Shown: positions 52,176-61,140, numbered from the stretch's first letter. The stretch: 64,000 nt of DNA from Bordetella trematum (GCF_900078335.1 NZ_FKBR01000014.1:62272-126271), one strand, 5' to 3'. Notes: generated by a model not told the origin, from the sequence alone. Program-made: numbers and translations.

Positions 52176-53138
52176 ATGCCTCTTTCCGACACCCTGCACC
52201 TGCGAGCCATCCGCGGCTTTCATGTGGGCGGCAGCCTGCAGGCGCTGCACGGCCAGGCCGTGCGCACCCTGCAGACCGTGCCCGGCCTGCCCCCGCGCGC
52301 CTCCGATCCCAACGGCCATTGCGCCGCCGGCCAGCTGTACGTGCAACATTTCCAGCAGGCACACCCCGGCAGTCCCTGGCCGGTCTATCTGTGGCACGGC
52401 GGCGGCATGACGGGCTGCACCTGGGAACTGACCCCCGACGGACGCCCCGGGTGGCACGACTATTTCATGCGCCAGGGCTACGACACTCTGGTGAGCGATG
52501 CTGTCGAACGCGGGCGCGCCTCCTGGCCAACGCAGGCGCTGGCCGAGGCCGGCCCGCCCGAAGCCCGCACCCTGGAGCAGACCTGGGATCTCTTTCGCCT
52601 GGGACAACGCCAGCCTGACGGCCAGTGGCGCGCCCATGCCGGGCTGCAGTTTCCCTGCGAGGCCCTGCCCCAGTTGATCAAGCAGTTCGTACCGCGCTGG
52701 ACCGCGCACCGCGAACAGGCCATCGCCGCCTATATCGCGTTGCTGGAACAGACCGGGCCCGGCATCGTCATCGCCCACAGCGAAGGCGGCCGGCTCGCGC
52801 AGGCCGTCGCCCAGGCGCGCCCCGAACTGATCCGCGCCCTGGTCCTGGTCGAGCCCGCAGGCGGCGTGACGCTGCAGCCCGGCCAGGCGGACGCCCTGCG
52901 CGCAGTCCCGGTGTGCGTGGTCTGGGGCGATTTTTTCGAAACCAGCCCTCTGTGGCGGCAGTATCGCCAAGGCTGCGAACGCTGGCTGCAAACGCTGCGC
53001 AAGGCCGGCGTGCGCGCCGACGTCCTGGACCTGCCCGCGCTGGGGCTGACCGGCAACTCCCATCTCCCCATGATGGACCGCAACAGCCTGCAGGTCGCCA
53101 GCCACGTGCTGGCCTGGATACGGCAGGCCGCCGCCTAG
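52176..53138 (+). CDS. Alpha/beta hydrolase (esterase-like)
   Basis: A 320-residue alpha/beta-hydrolase. The oxyanion-hole region is YLWHGGGMTGCTWEL, the nucleophile elbow is AHSEGGR (Ser in IVIAHSEGG), and the catalytic His lies near the end in TGNSHLPMMD. It has no obvious signal peptide. It precedes a Bug gene by 35 bases under a divergent LysR. It may hydrolyse an ester or lactone of the acid bound by that Bug protein; substrate unknown. Confidence 0.85.
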   Translation: MPLSDTLHLRAIRGFHVGGSLQALHGQAVRTLQTVPGLPPRASDPNGHCAAGQLYVQHFQQAHPGSPWPVYLWHGGGMTGCTWELTPDGRPGWHDYFMRQGYDTLVSDAVERGRASWPTQALAEAGPPEARTLEQTWDLFRLGQRQPDGQWRAHAGLQFPCEALPQLIKQFVPRWTAHREQAIAAYIALLEQTGPGIVIAHSEGGRLAQAVAQARPELIRALVLVEPAGGVTLQPGQADALRAVPVCVVWGDFFETSPLWRQYRQGCERWLQTLRKAGVRADVLDLPALGLTGNSHLPMMDRNSLQVASHVLAWIRQAAA

Positions 53139-53173
53139 CCCCTACTTCTTTCCCAACGATCACGGAGACAACC

Positions 53174-54163
53174 ATGACCCGACACCGCCTGCTGCGCCGC
53201 CTGACCCTGGCCGGGCTGGCCCTGGCCGGCTGCCTGAGCCTGCCCGCCCTGGCCGCCGAAGACTATCCGCAGCGCCCCATCCGCCTCATCATTCCCTATC
53301 CGCCAGGCGGCTCGCTCGACCCCATTGGCCGCGTCCTCGCCGAAGAGCTGTCGCAACGCGTCAAGCAAGCCGTGGTGGTGGAGAATGTGGCCGGCGCCAA
53401 CGGCATGGTCGGCTCGACCCGCGTGGTGAAATCCCCGGCTGACGGTTACACACTGCTGCTGGGCATCACCTCCAACGTCGCGCTGGTGCCGCTGGTCACA
53501 CCCAACAGCCCCTACCAGGCCAGCGACCTGGACGCCATCGGCATGGTCGGCACCAGCGGGCTGGTGCTGGTCGGCAAACCCGACCTGCCCGTGGATTCCT
53601 TGCAGTCGCTGCTGACCGAGGCGCGTGCCCGGCCTGGCAGCTTTTCCTATGGCGTACCCGGCAGCGGTTCGCTCTACCACCTCGTGATGGAAGCCATCAA
53701 GGCCGACACCGGCACGGATATCGTCGCCGTGCCCTACCGCGGAGCCGGCCAGGCCAGCGTGGACATCATGGGCAGCCAGATCGATGTCGCGCTGCTGGGC
53801 CTGCCCGCCATGCTGCCGCATATCGCATCGGGCAAGATGAAGGCGCTGGCAGTGATGAGCCGCGAGCGCGACATCGGCAATACGGACATCCCCGCTGCGG
53901 CCGAAACCCCCGGACTGCAGTCGGTCGACTACACCATCTGGACCGGCCTGTTTGCGCCCAAGGGCCTGCCCGCCCCGGTTCGCGAGCGCCTGCATGGCGA
54001 GCTGCAGGCGGTGCTGGCCTCGCCCGAGGTGGCCCAGGCCTATGCCAGGATGGGCGTGCAGGTGGCCGCTCCCCAAAGCAGCGAGGCCTTTGCCAGTTTC
54101 GTGGCCCGGGACAGCGAAAAACTGCGCCAGGACGTCCAGCGCACCCAGCTGAAGATTGACTGA
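53174..54163 (+). CDS. Bug (TctC) family solute-binding protein, downstream of hydrolase
   Basis: A 329-residue periplasmic binding protein. Signal peptide residues about 1-27 (LALAGCLSLPALAA; the internal Cys could alternatively be a lipobox, LAGC). The mature part starts EDYPQRPIRLIIPYPPGGSL. Family block VPYRGAGQASVD is present. ATG 53174 follows CACGGAGAC, so the longer frame through the hydrolase gene is rejected. No TctAB genes are adjacent. Confidence 0.9.
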   Translation: MTRHRLLRRLTLAGLALAGCLSLPALAAEDYPQRPIRLIIPYPPGGSLDPIGRVLAEELSQRVKQAVVVENVAGANGMVGSTRVVKSPADGYTLLLGITSNVALVPLVTPNSPYQASDLDAIGMVGTSGLVLVGKPDLPVDSLQSLLTEARARPGSFSYGVPGSGSLYHLVMEAIKADTGTDIVAVPYRGAGQASVDIMGSQIDVALLGLPAMLPHIASGKMKALAVMSRERDIGNTDIPAAAETPGLQSVDYTIWTGLFAPKGLPAPVRERLHGELQAVLASPEVAQAYARMGVQVAAPQSSEAFASFVARDSEKLRQDVQRTQLKID

Positions 54164-54592
54164 GCCGGGCGGCACCGGGCCAGCTGCGGCCCGGTGCCTC
54201 TTGCCAGCGCACAGGCTTTGTGCATTGCTGCAACGGGTTTACGGGTTAATACTAGGAATTTCGTGGCTTGCGCGCTACAATGCAGGGCAAGTTCCACAGA
54301 ACTGGCCGGGCTCATGAAAAGATCGTCTACGCGGTCCCCCTTGTCCAGTTCTCGCGGGCGGTCTCAGTCGCGCCGCCCGACGCTTCTTCCGGCAGGATCC
54401 GATCCTGCCGCGACCGAGCCGCGCTTGACCGCGCACACTGCCCTCGCGGCGTGAGTACCCGCCTTAACCAGGCCCTGCAGGGCCGGCCCGTACCCCAGCC
54501 TGCCGCGGCGTTTTTTCGCCGCGCCACGCGAAGCGATGCGTTGGGCATCCGGCGCATGCCCCAGCATGCACAATGACAAGAGGAGTTGATTA
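54164..54592 (+). promoter_or_regulatory. 429-base structured leader region before the second infA
   Basis: No supported gene lies here. TTGCTG (54225)-16-TAATAC (54247) and TACAAT (54276) are possible promoter elements. Three hairpins follow: CGGCAGGAT-CCG-ATCCTGCCG (54390-54410), the palindrome GGCCCTGCAGGGCC (54471-54484) and CGCGGCG-TTTTTT-CGCCGCG (54504-54523). A strong AGAGGAG ribosome site ends the region. This looks like a long, folded 5' untranslated leader. A 46-codon ATG frame from 54315 lacks convincing coding character. Confidence 0.5.
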
Positions 54593-54853
54593 ATGGCTAA
54601 AGAAGAACTCATCGAGCTGCAAGGCGTCGTGGACGAGGTGCTGCCCGATAGCCGCTATCGCGTCACCCTGGACAACGGCGTGGAAGTCGGCGCCTATGCT
54701 TCGGGCCGTATGCGCAAGCACCGTATCCGTATTCTGGCCGGTGACCGCGTCACGCTGGAAATGTCGCCCTACGACCTGACCAAGGGCCGTATCAATTTCC
54801 GCCACAAGGACGAGCGTCCCTCGGGTGCCCCGCGCCCCCCGTTCCGTCGCTAA
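54593..54853 (+). CDS. infA: Translation initiation factor IF-1 (second, C-terminally extended copy)
   Basis: An 86-residue IF-1 with the OB-fold pattern [40 protein letters not shown] and YDLTKGRI. It is 14 residues longer than the usual 72, ending in a Pro/Arg tail. It is not next to ribosomal-protein genes, so it is likely the extra copy that many beta-proteobacteria carry beside the one in the spc region. Shine-Dalgarno AGGAG lies 8 bases before ATG. Confidence 0.93.
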   Translation: MAKEELIELQGVVDEVLPDSRYRVTLDNGVEVGAYASGRMRKHRIRILAGDRVTLEMSPYDLTKGRINFRHKDERPSGAPRPPFRR

Positions 54854-54866
54854 GCGTAATGCGCCG

Positions 54867-54884
54867 CCGGCGCGAAAGCGCCGG
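54867..54884 (+). terminator. GNRA-loop hairpin after infA
   Basis: Stem CCGGCGC/GCGCCGG with GAAA loop, 13 bases past the stop. There is no T-run, so it may stabilise the 3' end rather than terminate alone. Confidence 0.4.
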
Positions 54885-54950
54885 AACTGGGCCCCATACC
54901 GGCCTGTCCTGGGCCGATAGCCGCCTCCCCTTCCGTGGGAAAATCGCGGC

Positions 54951-55238
54951 ATGAGTGCTACTGACCCCACCCCCATGGAACGTCTGCGACAAGCCGCCGA
55001 CAGGCTCACGCGTGTGCGCCGCGCGCATGAGCAAAGCGAACTCGGGTTGGCCCAGCTGCAGCAATCGCGCGAGCGCTTCATCAACAGCTTGCGCAACACC
55101 GGCCTGAGCTATGCCCAGGCCAAACTCAAATTCGACAACTGCCTGGAAGAACAGCGCCGCTTGCAAGAGCGCATTGCGCACGAGCTGGACTACGCCGAAC
55201 GCTTCTATGCGCACCAGGCGCTGAGCCTGCCAGCCTGA
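54951..55238 (+). CDS. Hypothetical coiled-coil protein
   Basis: A 95-residue soluble protein, almost wholly alpha-helical with heptad-like spacing (MERLRQAADRLTRVRRAHEQ, then LGLAQLQQSRERFINSLRNT). I do not recognise a family. It follows infA by 97 bases and converges with the M23 peptidase gene. ATG 54951 is reasonable, with no strong ribosome site. Function unknown. Confidence 0.65.
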   Translation: MSATDPTPMERLRQAADRLTRVRRAHEQSELGLAQLQQSRERFINSLRNTGLSYAQAKLKFDNCLEEQRRLQERIAHELDYAERFYAHQALSLPA

Positions 55239-55252
55239 ACGACCGGCGCGCC

Positions 55253-56131
55253 TCAGCGCCGCAGGAAGATGGCCGGATCCACGCGGGCATCGTTGAGGCT
55301 GACATTCCAATGCAGATGCGGCCCCGTGGCACGCCCGGTCGAACCGACCTTGGCCACCACCGCGCCACGCGCGACCTCGTCGCCCTCTTTGACGTCAATG
55401 GCCGACAGGTGCGCAAACATGCTGATCAGCCCCTGCCCGTGGTCGATGAACAGCGTCTTGCCGTTGAAAAAGTAGTCGCCTACCAGCACCACCGTGCCGG
55501 CCGCCGGCGCCTTGACGGGCGTGCCCGCCGGCACCGCGAAGTCGAGCCCGGAATGCGGGTTGCGCTCTTCACCGTTGAAAAAGCGCCGCAGCCCGAAAGG
55601 ACTGGACAGACGGCCGCCCTGCACCGGGCGGTCGAGGATGACGTTGCTCGGCAGCACCTCGGCGCGGAAACGCGCATAGGCCTCGTTCTGGGCCGCCAGT
55701 TCACGCTCGATGCGCTTGAGGTCCTGCGGATCGGGATTGACCTGGCGCCGATTCTTCAGCGTGATGTGCTGGGCCGCGTACGTTTTGGGCCCGACCGTGA
55801 ACGTTTGCTGCCGGGGCTGCCCCTCCGCCACGACATCCAGCGTCTGCACGCCGACCGGCACTTTGAGCCCCACACCGACAATGGCGATCCAGCGCTGATC
55901 GCTGTCGCGCACCACCAGTACCGGCTTGCCCTGAAAGCGCGCCTGCGGCGCGCTCGCGCCGCTGCCCAGATCGACCACCGCCACCCCGCCCGGCACGGGC
56001 TGATTCAGGCTGCGGGCGATATAGCCGGCCTGCGCCGAGGCCGCCTTGGCCGGCGCTGCCGGCGCGGCAACCGCCGGCGCGCCTGACAGCGACGCCGCCA
56101 GCAACAAAGCCGCCAGAGGCGGCGCCGGCAT
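55253..56131 (-). CDS. M23 family (LytM-type) metallopeptidase
   Basis: A 292-residue exported peptidoglycan endopeptidase. Signal peptide about 1-22 (…GAPAVAA). The LytM domain near the C-terminus has the first metal ligands in NPHSGLDFAV and the HLHW motif (TGPHLHWNVS), so it should be active. ATG 56131 overlaps the lipoprotein stop as TGATG; GTG 56140 would add three residues. Coupled to the lipoprotein gene, so the two may act together at the envelope. Confidence 0.92.
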   Translation of the reverse strand: MPAPPLAALLLAASLSGAPAVAAPAAPAKAASAQAGYIARSLNQPVPGGVAVVDLGSGASAPQARFQGKPVLVVRDSDQRWIAIVGVGLKVPVGVQTLDVVAEGQPRQQTFTVGPKTYAAQHITLKNRRQVNPDPQDLKRIERELAAQNEAYARFRAEVLPSNVILDRPVQGGRLSSPFGLRRFFNGEERNPHSGLDFAVPAGTPVKAPAAGTVVLVGDYFFNGKTLFIDHGQGLISMFAHLSAIDVKEGDEVARGAVVAKVGSTGRATGPHLHWNVSLNDARVDPAIFLRR

Positions 56132-56469
56132 CAGAGACACAGGTTGGCCGCCTCGCCCAGCGGCTGCGCGCGCTTGGGCAGGCGCGAAGACAGGCGCACG
56201 TCGGTCTTCTTGCGGTACGTGCTGGCCGAGAGCACCGATTCGGCGCCCATGGCGCCATCGACGATCAGCTCATAGCCGCCATGGATGGCGCGCTTCTCGA
56301 ACTCCGTGCCCAGCCCCTTCCAGGCGGCGCCCACGCAGGCGACGTAGTCCTCGGCGCTGCGCAGCGTCGATCCGTAGAACACCGGATCCAGCTTGCTGAC
56401 ATCTTTCGAGGTCACGCAGGCGCTCAGGGTGGCGGCCAACAACAGAGGCAGGGCAAGACGGACATTCAT
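56131..56469 (-). CDS. Small lipoprotein (hypothetical)
   Basis: A 112-residue protein with a lipoprotein signal and lipobox LSAC (ATLSACVTSKDVS). Asp is not at +2, so outer-membrane sorting is likely. The body contains two later Cys and is of unknown family. ATG 56469 (MNVRLALPLL) is preferred over 56478. It is translated just before the M23 peptidase with a TGATG junction. Confidence 0.75.
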   Translation of the reverse strand: MNVRLALPLLLAATLSACVTSKDVSKLDPVFYGSTLRSAEDYVACVGAAWKGLGTEFEKRAIHGGYELIVDGAMGAESVLSASTYRKKTDVRLSSRLPKRAQPLGEAANLCL

Positions 56470-56502
56470 GGATAGCATCCAGGCAAGAAAAACAGGCAGC
56501 CA

Positions 56503-57141
56503 CTATACCGCAGGCGGGCGTTGGGCCGATTTGGGCCGAAAGGCCTTGACCACCTCGGGCCGGGTTTCAATGTACGGACCGCCGATCAGGTCGATGCAAT
56601 ACGGCACCGCCGCGAAAATCCCCGGCACGCGGGCGGCGCCCTGCTCGTCCTTGAGACCTTCGAGCGTCTCGCGGATGGCCTTGGGCTGGCCGGGCAGGTT
56701 GAGAATGAGCGCGGCATGCGAGCCGGTCTCGCGCAGCACGCCGACCTGACGCGACAGAATCGCCGTGGGAACGAACTGCAGGCTGATCTGGCGCATCTGT
56801 TCGCCAAAGCCCGGCATCTCGCGCGTGGCCACGGCCAGCGTCGCCTCGGGCGTGACATCGCGCCGCGCCGGGCCGGTGCCGCCAGTGGTCAGGACCAGGT
56901 CGCAGCCCTGCCGGTCCACCAGTTCGACCAGGGCTGCCGAGATCGCCGCCGCGTCATCGGCCACCAGGCGCTCGACCGCCTGCCAGGGCGAGGACAGCGC
57001 CTGGCCCAGCCATTCGCGCAGCGACGGCACGCCCTGATCGGCATAGGCCCCGCTGCTGGCGCGGTCGGAAACCGACACCAGGCCGACGATCAGTTTGTCG
57101 GGATGACGGCGGGAAACGGGGGAAGAACTCAACTCGGTCAT
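56503..57141 (-). CDS. mog: Molybdopterin adenylyltransferase (MogA/MoaB type)
   Basis: A 212-residue enzyme that adenylylates molybdopterin before molybdenum insertion. The MPT-binding blocks VGLVSVSDRASSGAYADQGV, LVLTTGGTGPARRDVTPEAT and LNLPGQPKAI are present. ATG 57141 (MTELSSSPVS) is chosen; the 11 extra residues to 57174 look non-coding. It is divergent from pit. Confidence 0.93.
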   Translation of the reverse strand: MTELSSSPVSRRHPDKLIVGLVSVSDRASSGAYADQGVPSLREWLGQALSSPWQAVERLVADDAAAISAALVELVDRQGCDLVLTTGGTGPARRDVTPEATLAVATREMPGFGEQMRQISLQFVPTAILSRQVGVLRETGSHAALILNLPGQPKAIRETLEGLKDEQGAARVPGIFAAVPYCIDLIGGPYIETRPEVVKAFRPKSAQRPPAV

Positions 57142-57264
57142 GGCATATCGATAAAGGGTTACAGGAGACGCCAACGCGCGAAAAACATCCTAACTCATCC
57201 TTAGTCACGGCAGTCGGTCGCAAATCTGTAATAATTCCGCCACTCCATACCGGCTCGCACCCTA

Positions 57265-58743
57265 ATGTTTGATCTTTTCTCCGGCCTGGACCTCTGGGTA
57301 GGTCTTAGCCTTGTTCTTGCTCTGGCTTTCGTTCTTGCGTTCGAATTCATCAATGGCTTCCATGACACGGCCAACGCGGTGGCCACCGTCATCTACACCA
57401 AGGCCATGCCGCCGCATCTGGCGGTGATCCTCTCCGGCATATTCAATTTCCTCGGCGTCCTGCTGGGCGGCGTGGGCGTGGCCTACGCCATCGTGCACCT
57501 GTTGCCGGTCGAGATGCTCATCAACGTCGATACCGGCCGTGGCCTGGCCATGGTGTTCGCCATGCTGGCCGCCGCCATCGCCTGGAACCTGGGCACCTGG
57601 TACTTCGGCATCCCGGCATCCAGTTCGCACACCCTCATCGGCGCCATCCTGGGCGTTGGCCTGGCCAACGCCGCCATGTCCGATCTGCCCATGGGCGACG
57701 GCGTGAACTGGGGCAAGGCCATCGATATCGGCATGTCGCTGCTGGTCTCGCCGGTGGCCGGCTTTTTGGTGGCGGCCGGGGTGCTGCTGCTGCTCAAGCG
57801 TTTCTTCCCTCTTTCCAAAATGCACAAGACGCCCGAAGAGCGCCGTGCCCTGGACGCCAAGAAACACCCGCCCTTCTGGAACCGCCTGGTCCTGGTCCTT
57901 TCGGCCATGGGCGTGAGCTTCGTGCACGGCTCCAATGACGGCCAGAAAGGCATCGGCCTGATCATGCTGGTGCTGATCGGCATCGTGCCGGCCAAGTTCG
58001 TGCTGGACGTCAATGCCACGCCCTACCAGATCGACCGCACCCGCGATGCAGCCTCGCACCTGTCGGCCTTCTACGAGCGCAATGCCGACTCGCTGGGCGA
58101 CTACCTCGCGCTCTCGCGCAACGGCACCCGCGAGGACCTGCCGGCCAGCTTCCGCTGCGACCCCGAACTGACGCTGCCGACCATCGACGCCCTGCGCGCC
58201 GAACTGGCCGGCGTGCATCATTACAAGGATCTCTCGCCCACCGAACGCATCAGCGTGCGCCGCTTCCTGCTCTGCCTGGACGACACCGCCAAGCGGGTGC
58301 AGGCCCATCCGGGCCTGGACGTGCGCGAGCGCACCGATCTGCAACGCCTGCGATCCGACCTCACCGCCACGACGGAATACGCCCCCCTGTGGGTGATCGT
58401 GGCCGTGGCGCTGGCTCTGGGCATCGGCACCATGGTCGGCTGGCGCCGCGTGGTGCTGACCGTGGGCGAGAAGATCGGCAAACAGGGCATGACCTACGCC
58501 CAGGGCATGTCTGCCCAGCTGACCGCCATGGGCGCCATCGGCATGGCCAACGTTTTCAGCCTGCCGGTCTCGACCACCCACGTGCTGTCTTCCGGCGTGG
58601 CGGGCACCATGGTCGCCAACCGTGTCGGTCTGCATGGCAGCACCGTGCGCAACATTCTGCTGGCCTGGATCTTCACCCTGCCCACGTCCATGATGCTGGC
58701 CGCCGGGCTGTACTGGCTGGGCGTGACGCTCACCGGCGCCTGA
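57265..58743 (+). CDS. pit: Inorganic phosphate transporter (Pit family)
   Basis: A 492-residue inner-membrane, metal-phosphate/H+ symporter. The N-terminal half has FEFINGFHDTANAVATVIYT and SSSHTLIGAILG; the middle has the second PiT signature VHGSNDGQKG, then a cytoplasmic insert (about 260-370), and the C-terminal SLPVSTTHVLSSGVAGTM repeats the first half. No phoU-like gene is adjacent. ATG lies close to the start of transcription-like AT-rich DNA. Confidence 0.94.
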   Translation: MFDLFSGLDLWVGLSLVLALAFVLAFEFINGFHDTANAVATVIYTKAMPPHLAVILSGIFNFLGVLLGGVGVAYAIVHLLPVEMLINVDTGRGLAMVFAMLAAAIAWNLGTWYFGIPASSSHTLIGAILGVGLANAAMSDLPMGDGVNWGKAIDIGMSLLVSPVAGFLVAAGVLLLLKRFFPLSKMHKTPEERRALDAKKHPPFWNRLVLVLSAMGVSFVHGSNDGQKGIGLIMLVLIGIVPAKFVLDVNATPYQIDRTRDAASHLSAFYERNADSLGDYLALSRNGTREDLPASFRCDPELTLPTIDALRAELAGVHHYKDLSPTERISVRRFLLCLDDTAKRVQAHPGLDVRERTDLQRLRSDLTATTEYAPLWVIVAVALALGIGTMVGWRRVVLTVGEKIGKQGMTYAQGMSAQLTAMGAIGMANVFSLPVSTTHVLSSGVAGTMVANRVGLHGSTVRNILLAWIFTLPTSMMLAAGLYWLGVTLTGA

Positions 58744-58750
58744 GCCTGCC

Positions 58751-58790
58751 GGCGGGCCGCAGGCGCCCGCCCCGGATCCTCTCGGATCCG
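58751..58790. terminator. Two hairpins between convergent pit and azlD
   Basis: GGCGGGC-N7-GCCCGCC (58751-58771) and CGGATCC-TCTC-GGATCCG (58773-58790) are adjacent. Neither has a T-run; they probably separate the convergent transcripts. Confidence 0.4.
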
Positions 58791-58791
58791 C

Positions 58792-59133
58792 TCAGCCCAG
58801 CCACCAGAGCGCCGTCCCATAGGCGGCCAGCCCGCCGATCACCGCCACGCCGCTGTTGCCCGCCCAACGGGCCAGCACGGCGGTGGCGGCCAGGCCCGCC
58901 AGATAGGGCCCCGACTCGGGCACCCGCTGCGCGCCCCACAGGTCCGGCACGATGACCGCAGCCGCAATGGCCGCCAGCAGCGCCGGGCCGAGCGCCGACA
59001 GGGCCGAGCCCTCTTCGGACAGCTTGCGCAATAAACGATTGCGCGGCGACAGCAGAAACGGCAGGCCGCGCGTCAGATAGGTGATTGCCGCCATGGCCAG
59101 CACGGCCACCCAGAATTCCAGTTCGTCGCTCAT
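58792..59133 (-). CDS. azlD: AzlD family protein, branched-chain amino acid export subunit
   Basis: A 113-residue membrane protein with about four helices; typical start LEFWVAVLAMAAITYLTRGL and LPFLLSPRNRLLRKL. It is the small partner of AzlC and overlaps it by 4 bases (59130-59133). Together they should export branched-chain amino acids or analogues. Confidence 0.9.
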   Translation of the reverse strand: MSDELEFWVAVLAMAAITYLTRGLPFLLSPRNRLLRKLSEEGSALSALGPALLAAIAAAVIVPDLWGAQRVPESGPYLAGLAATAVLARWAGNSGVAVIGGLAAYGTALWWLG

Positions 59134-59828
59134 CCCCGCCCCCTTCCCCAGGCCAGGCAGCCGGCCAGCGCCCCGAGCAGGATGCCCAGGGTTGCATGGC
59201 CATTGGCGGCCAGCAAGGCACTCACGCCGAACCCGGCCGCCAGCGGCAACAACAGCTCACGCCGCAGACTTTGGCAGACCAGCGCCACGAACAGCGCCGG
59301 CAGGGCAAAACGCATGACCTGCGAGAGCATCGGCGTGTGACGCTCCAGGCCGTCGCCGGCATACACGCCCACCGCCGTTCCGGCGATCCAGGTCAGCCAT
59401 GCAGCCAGGCCCAGCGCCGTCATCCAGCCGGCGCGGCGCCCTTGCGGCACCTGCCCCATCTGCTGCAAGGCGGTAGCGAAGACTTCATCGGTGAGCAGAA
59501 AGGCCAGGCCCAGCCGGGTGCGCAAGCGCGGCGGCAGCACCCGCGCGAGAATGGGGCCATAGAGCAGATGACGGGCGTTGAGCAGCGAACACAGCGCGAC
59601 CACCCAGATCCAGGGCGTGCCCGCCTTGATGGACGCCAGCAACAGGAACTGGCTGGCGCCGGCGTAGACCAGCACCGAAATCAGGATCACCTGATAGGGC
59701 GCCAGCCCCACGCCGGCGGCGGCGATGCCGAAGGCCATCGCCACCGGGAAATAACCGATCATGACGGGCAGGCCGGCCTTGAGCCCTGCCGCCGCGCCCG
59801 TCGAGGGCCGAACCGCTTCCTGATCCAT
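59130..59828 (-). CDS. azlC: AzlC family branched-chain amino acid exporter large subunit
   Basis: A 232-residue membrane protein with AzlC marks: AGLKAGLPVMIGYFPVAMAF, VLVYAGASQFLLLASI and LLNARHLLYGPIL. ATG 59828 (MDQEAVRPST) follows a CATGGAGG-like stretch on the opposite sense and suits the family; 59849 would add seven residues. Coupled to azlD. Confidence 0.92.
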   Translation of the reverse strand: MDQEAVRPSTGAAAGLKAGLPVMIGYFPVAMAFGIAAAGVGLAPYQVILISVLVYAGASQFLLLASIKAGTPWIWVVALCSLLNARHLLYGPILARVLPPRLRTRLGLAFLLTDEVFATALQQMGQVPQGRRAGWMTALGLAAWLTWIAGTAVGVYAGDGLERHTPMLSQVMRFALPALFVALVCQSLRRELLLPLAAGFGVSALLAANGHATLGILLGALAGCLAWGRGRG

Positions 59829-59884
59829 GGAGGTTTTGCGCCAAATCAAAACCCCCTATTGTAGAAAGCCCCGGCGGGCCTGCG

Positions 59885-60205
59885 CTAGCTGCCCAGGCCG
59901 AGCGCGTGCAGCTGCCCGCGCAGGCGGCGGATCTCCTGGCTGAGGTCCAGAATCAGGGCGGCGGCATCCAGCCCCGCGCCCAGATCGCGCTCCAGGCGGC
60001 GCGCATCCATGGCGCGGCGCAGGTCGGCGCTTTCAAAGCGCCAGGCCGCCGGATGGCTGCCATGCGCGGCGACGATGCCCACTTCGACCAGCTGCGCCAC
60101 CCAGGCGACCTCGGCCTGGCAGGCGCGCGCCAATTCTTCGGCGGTCAGGGGATCGGCGGGGCAGACTACGGTTGCTTGCGTGATGGTGACGGATTTCATC
60201 TTCAC
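59885..60205 (-). CDS. cbpM: Chaperone modulator CbpM
   Basis: A 106-residue MerR-like small protein that in Escherichia coli binds the J-domain of CbpA and inhibits it. The helix-turn-helix-like part and C-terminal LDLSQEIRRLRGQLHALG helix are visible. GTG 60205 overlaps the cbpA stop by 4 bases (GTGA); ATG 60199 is the alternative. Translation is probably coupled to cbpA. Confidence 0.88.
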   Translation of the reverse strand: MKMKSVTITQATVVCPADPLTAEELARACQAEVAWVAQLVEVGIVAAHGSHPAAWRFESADLRRAMDARRLERDLGAGLDAAALILDLSQEIRRLRGQLHALGLGS

Positions 60206-61140
60206 ACCCCCAGGTTGCGGCGCGGATTGAACGACATTTTCTCGGCGAAGGCTTCATAGGCCTGGCGGGCCGCGTCGGTGTCGGCCGGCGGCAGCACCAG
60301 CTCCAGGACCAGATACAGATCGCCGGCAGGCTCGCCCGGAATGCCGCGTCCGCGCAGGCGCAGCTTGCGGCCGTTCTTGGAGCCGGCCGGCACCGAGACC
60401 TCCAGCGTACCGCCCGGCGTGGGTACCTGCACCGTGGCGCCCAGGGCCGCCTCCCAGGGCGCGATGGGCAGCTCCATGTACAGATCGCGGCCTTCGGCGC
60501 GATAGCGGCCGTGCGGCTTGAAACGAATTTCCAGGAAAAGATCGCCCGGCTCGCCGCCGCCATAGCCCGGCAGACCCTGCCCGGCCAGACGGATGAATTG
60601 GCCTTCGCGCACCCCTGCCGGGATCTTCACGCTCAGGGTGCGCGAACGCAGCTGCGGCTGCCCATGCTCGTCGGGCTGCATCGATCGCAGGCTGATCTCG
60701 CGCGTGGCGCCATGCAGCGCATCGTCGATATCGACCTCGATGGCGGCGTGCTGGTCTTCGCCGCGCGCGCGGAAATTCTCGCTGTGGGCGCGGCGTCGCT
60801 GCTGGCCGCCGAACAGCGACGAGAAGAAGTCACTGAAGCGGCCGTCTTCCTGGTCGCCCGGACCGTAGTGGAACTCGAAGCCCTGATCCCAGCCCGGCGG
60901 CGGCTGGAAGCCGCCATCCGGCGAGACGCCCTTGGCCAGGTTGTCATAGGCGGTGCGCTTTTCCTGGTCGCGCAGCACGTCGTAGGCTTCGTTGACATCG
61001 CGCATGCGGGCCTCGGCGTCGGCTTCCTTGCTGACGTCAGGGTGGTACTTGCGGGCGAGTTTGCGATAGGCGCGGCGAATTTCGTCTTCAGAGGCGGAAC
61101 TTTCCACGCCGAGAATTTTGTAGTAGTCCTTGAACTCCAT
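60202..61140 (-). CDS. cbpA: CbpA, DnaJ-family curved-DNA-binding co-chaperone
   Basis: A 312-residue class B J-protein. J-domain residues 5-70 with the essential HPD at 33-35 (KYHPDV), a Gly/Phe-rich linker (about 75-115: GFEFHYGPGDQ, FSDFFSSLFGG) and two C-terminal substrate-binding domains (VKIPAGVREGQFIRLAGQG; VSVPAGSKNGRKLRLRGRG). It lacks the DnaJ zinc domain. ATG 61140 is clear from the family start MEFKDYYKIL. A sigma32-like promoter lies about 66 bases upstream. Confidence 0.95.
   Translation of the reverse strand: MEFKDYYKILGVESSASEDEIRRAYRKLARKYHPDVSKEADAEARMRDVNEAYDVLRDQEKRTAYDNLAKGVSPDGGFQPPPGWDQGFEFHYGPGDQEDGRFSDFFSSLFGGQQRRRAHSENFRARGEDQHAAIEVDIDDALHGATREISLRSMQPDEHGQPQLRSRTLSVKIPAGVREGQFIRLAGQGLPGYGGGEPGDLFLEIRFKPHGRYRAEGRDLYMELPIAPWEAALGATVQVPTPGGTLEVSVPAGSKNGRKLRLRGRGIPGEPAGDLYLVLELVLPPADTDAARQAYEAFAEKMSFNPRRNLGV

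Noticed and set aside
54268-54576. A 102-codon frame upstream of infA
   Set aside because: It has an Arg/Pro-rich composition, overlaps strong hairpins and has no ribosome site; the region is better explained as a leader.
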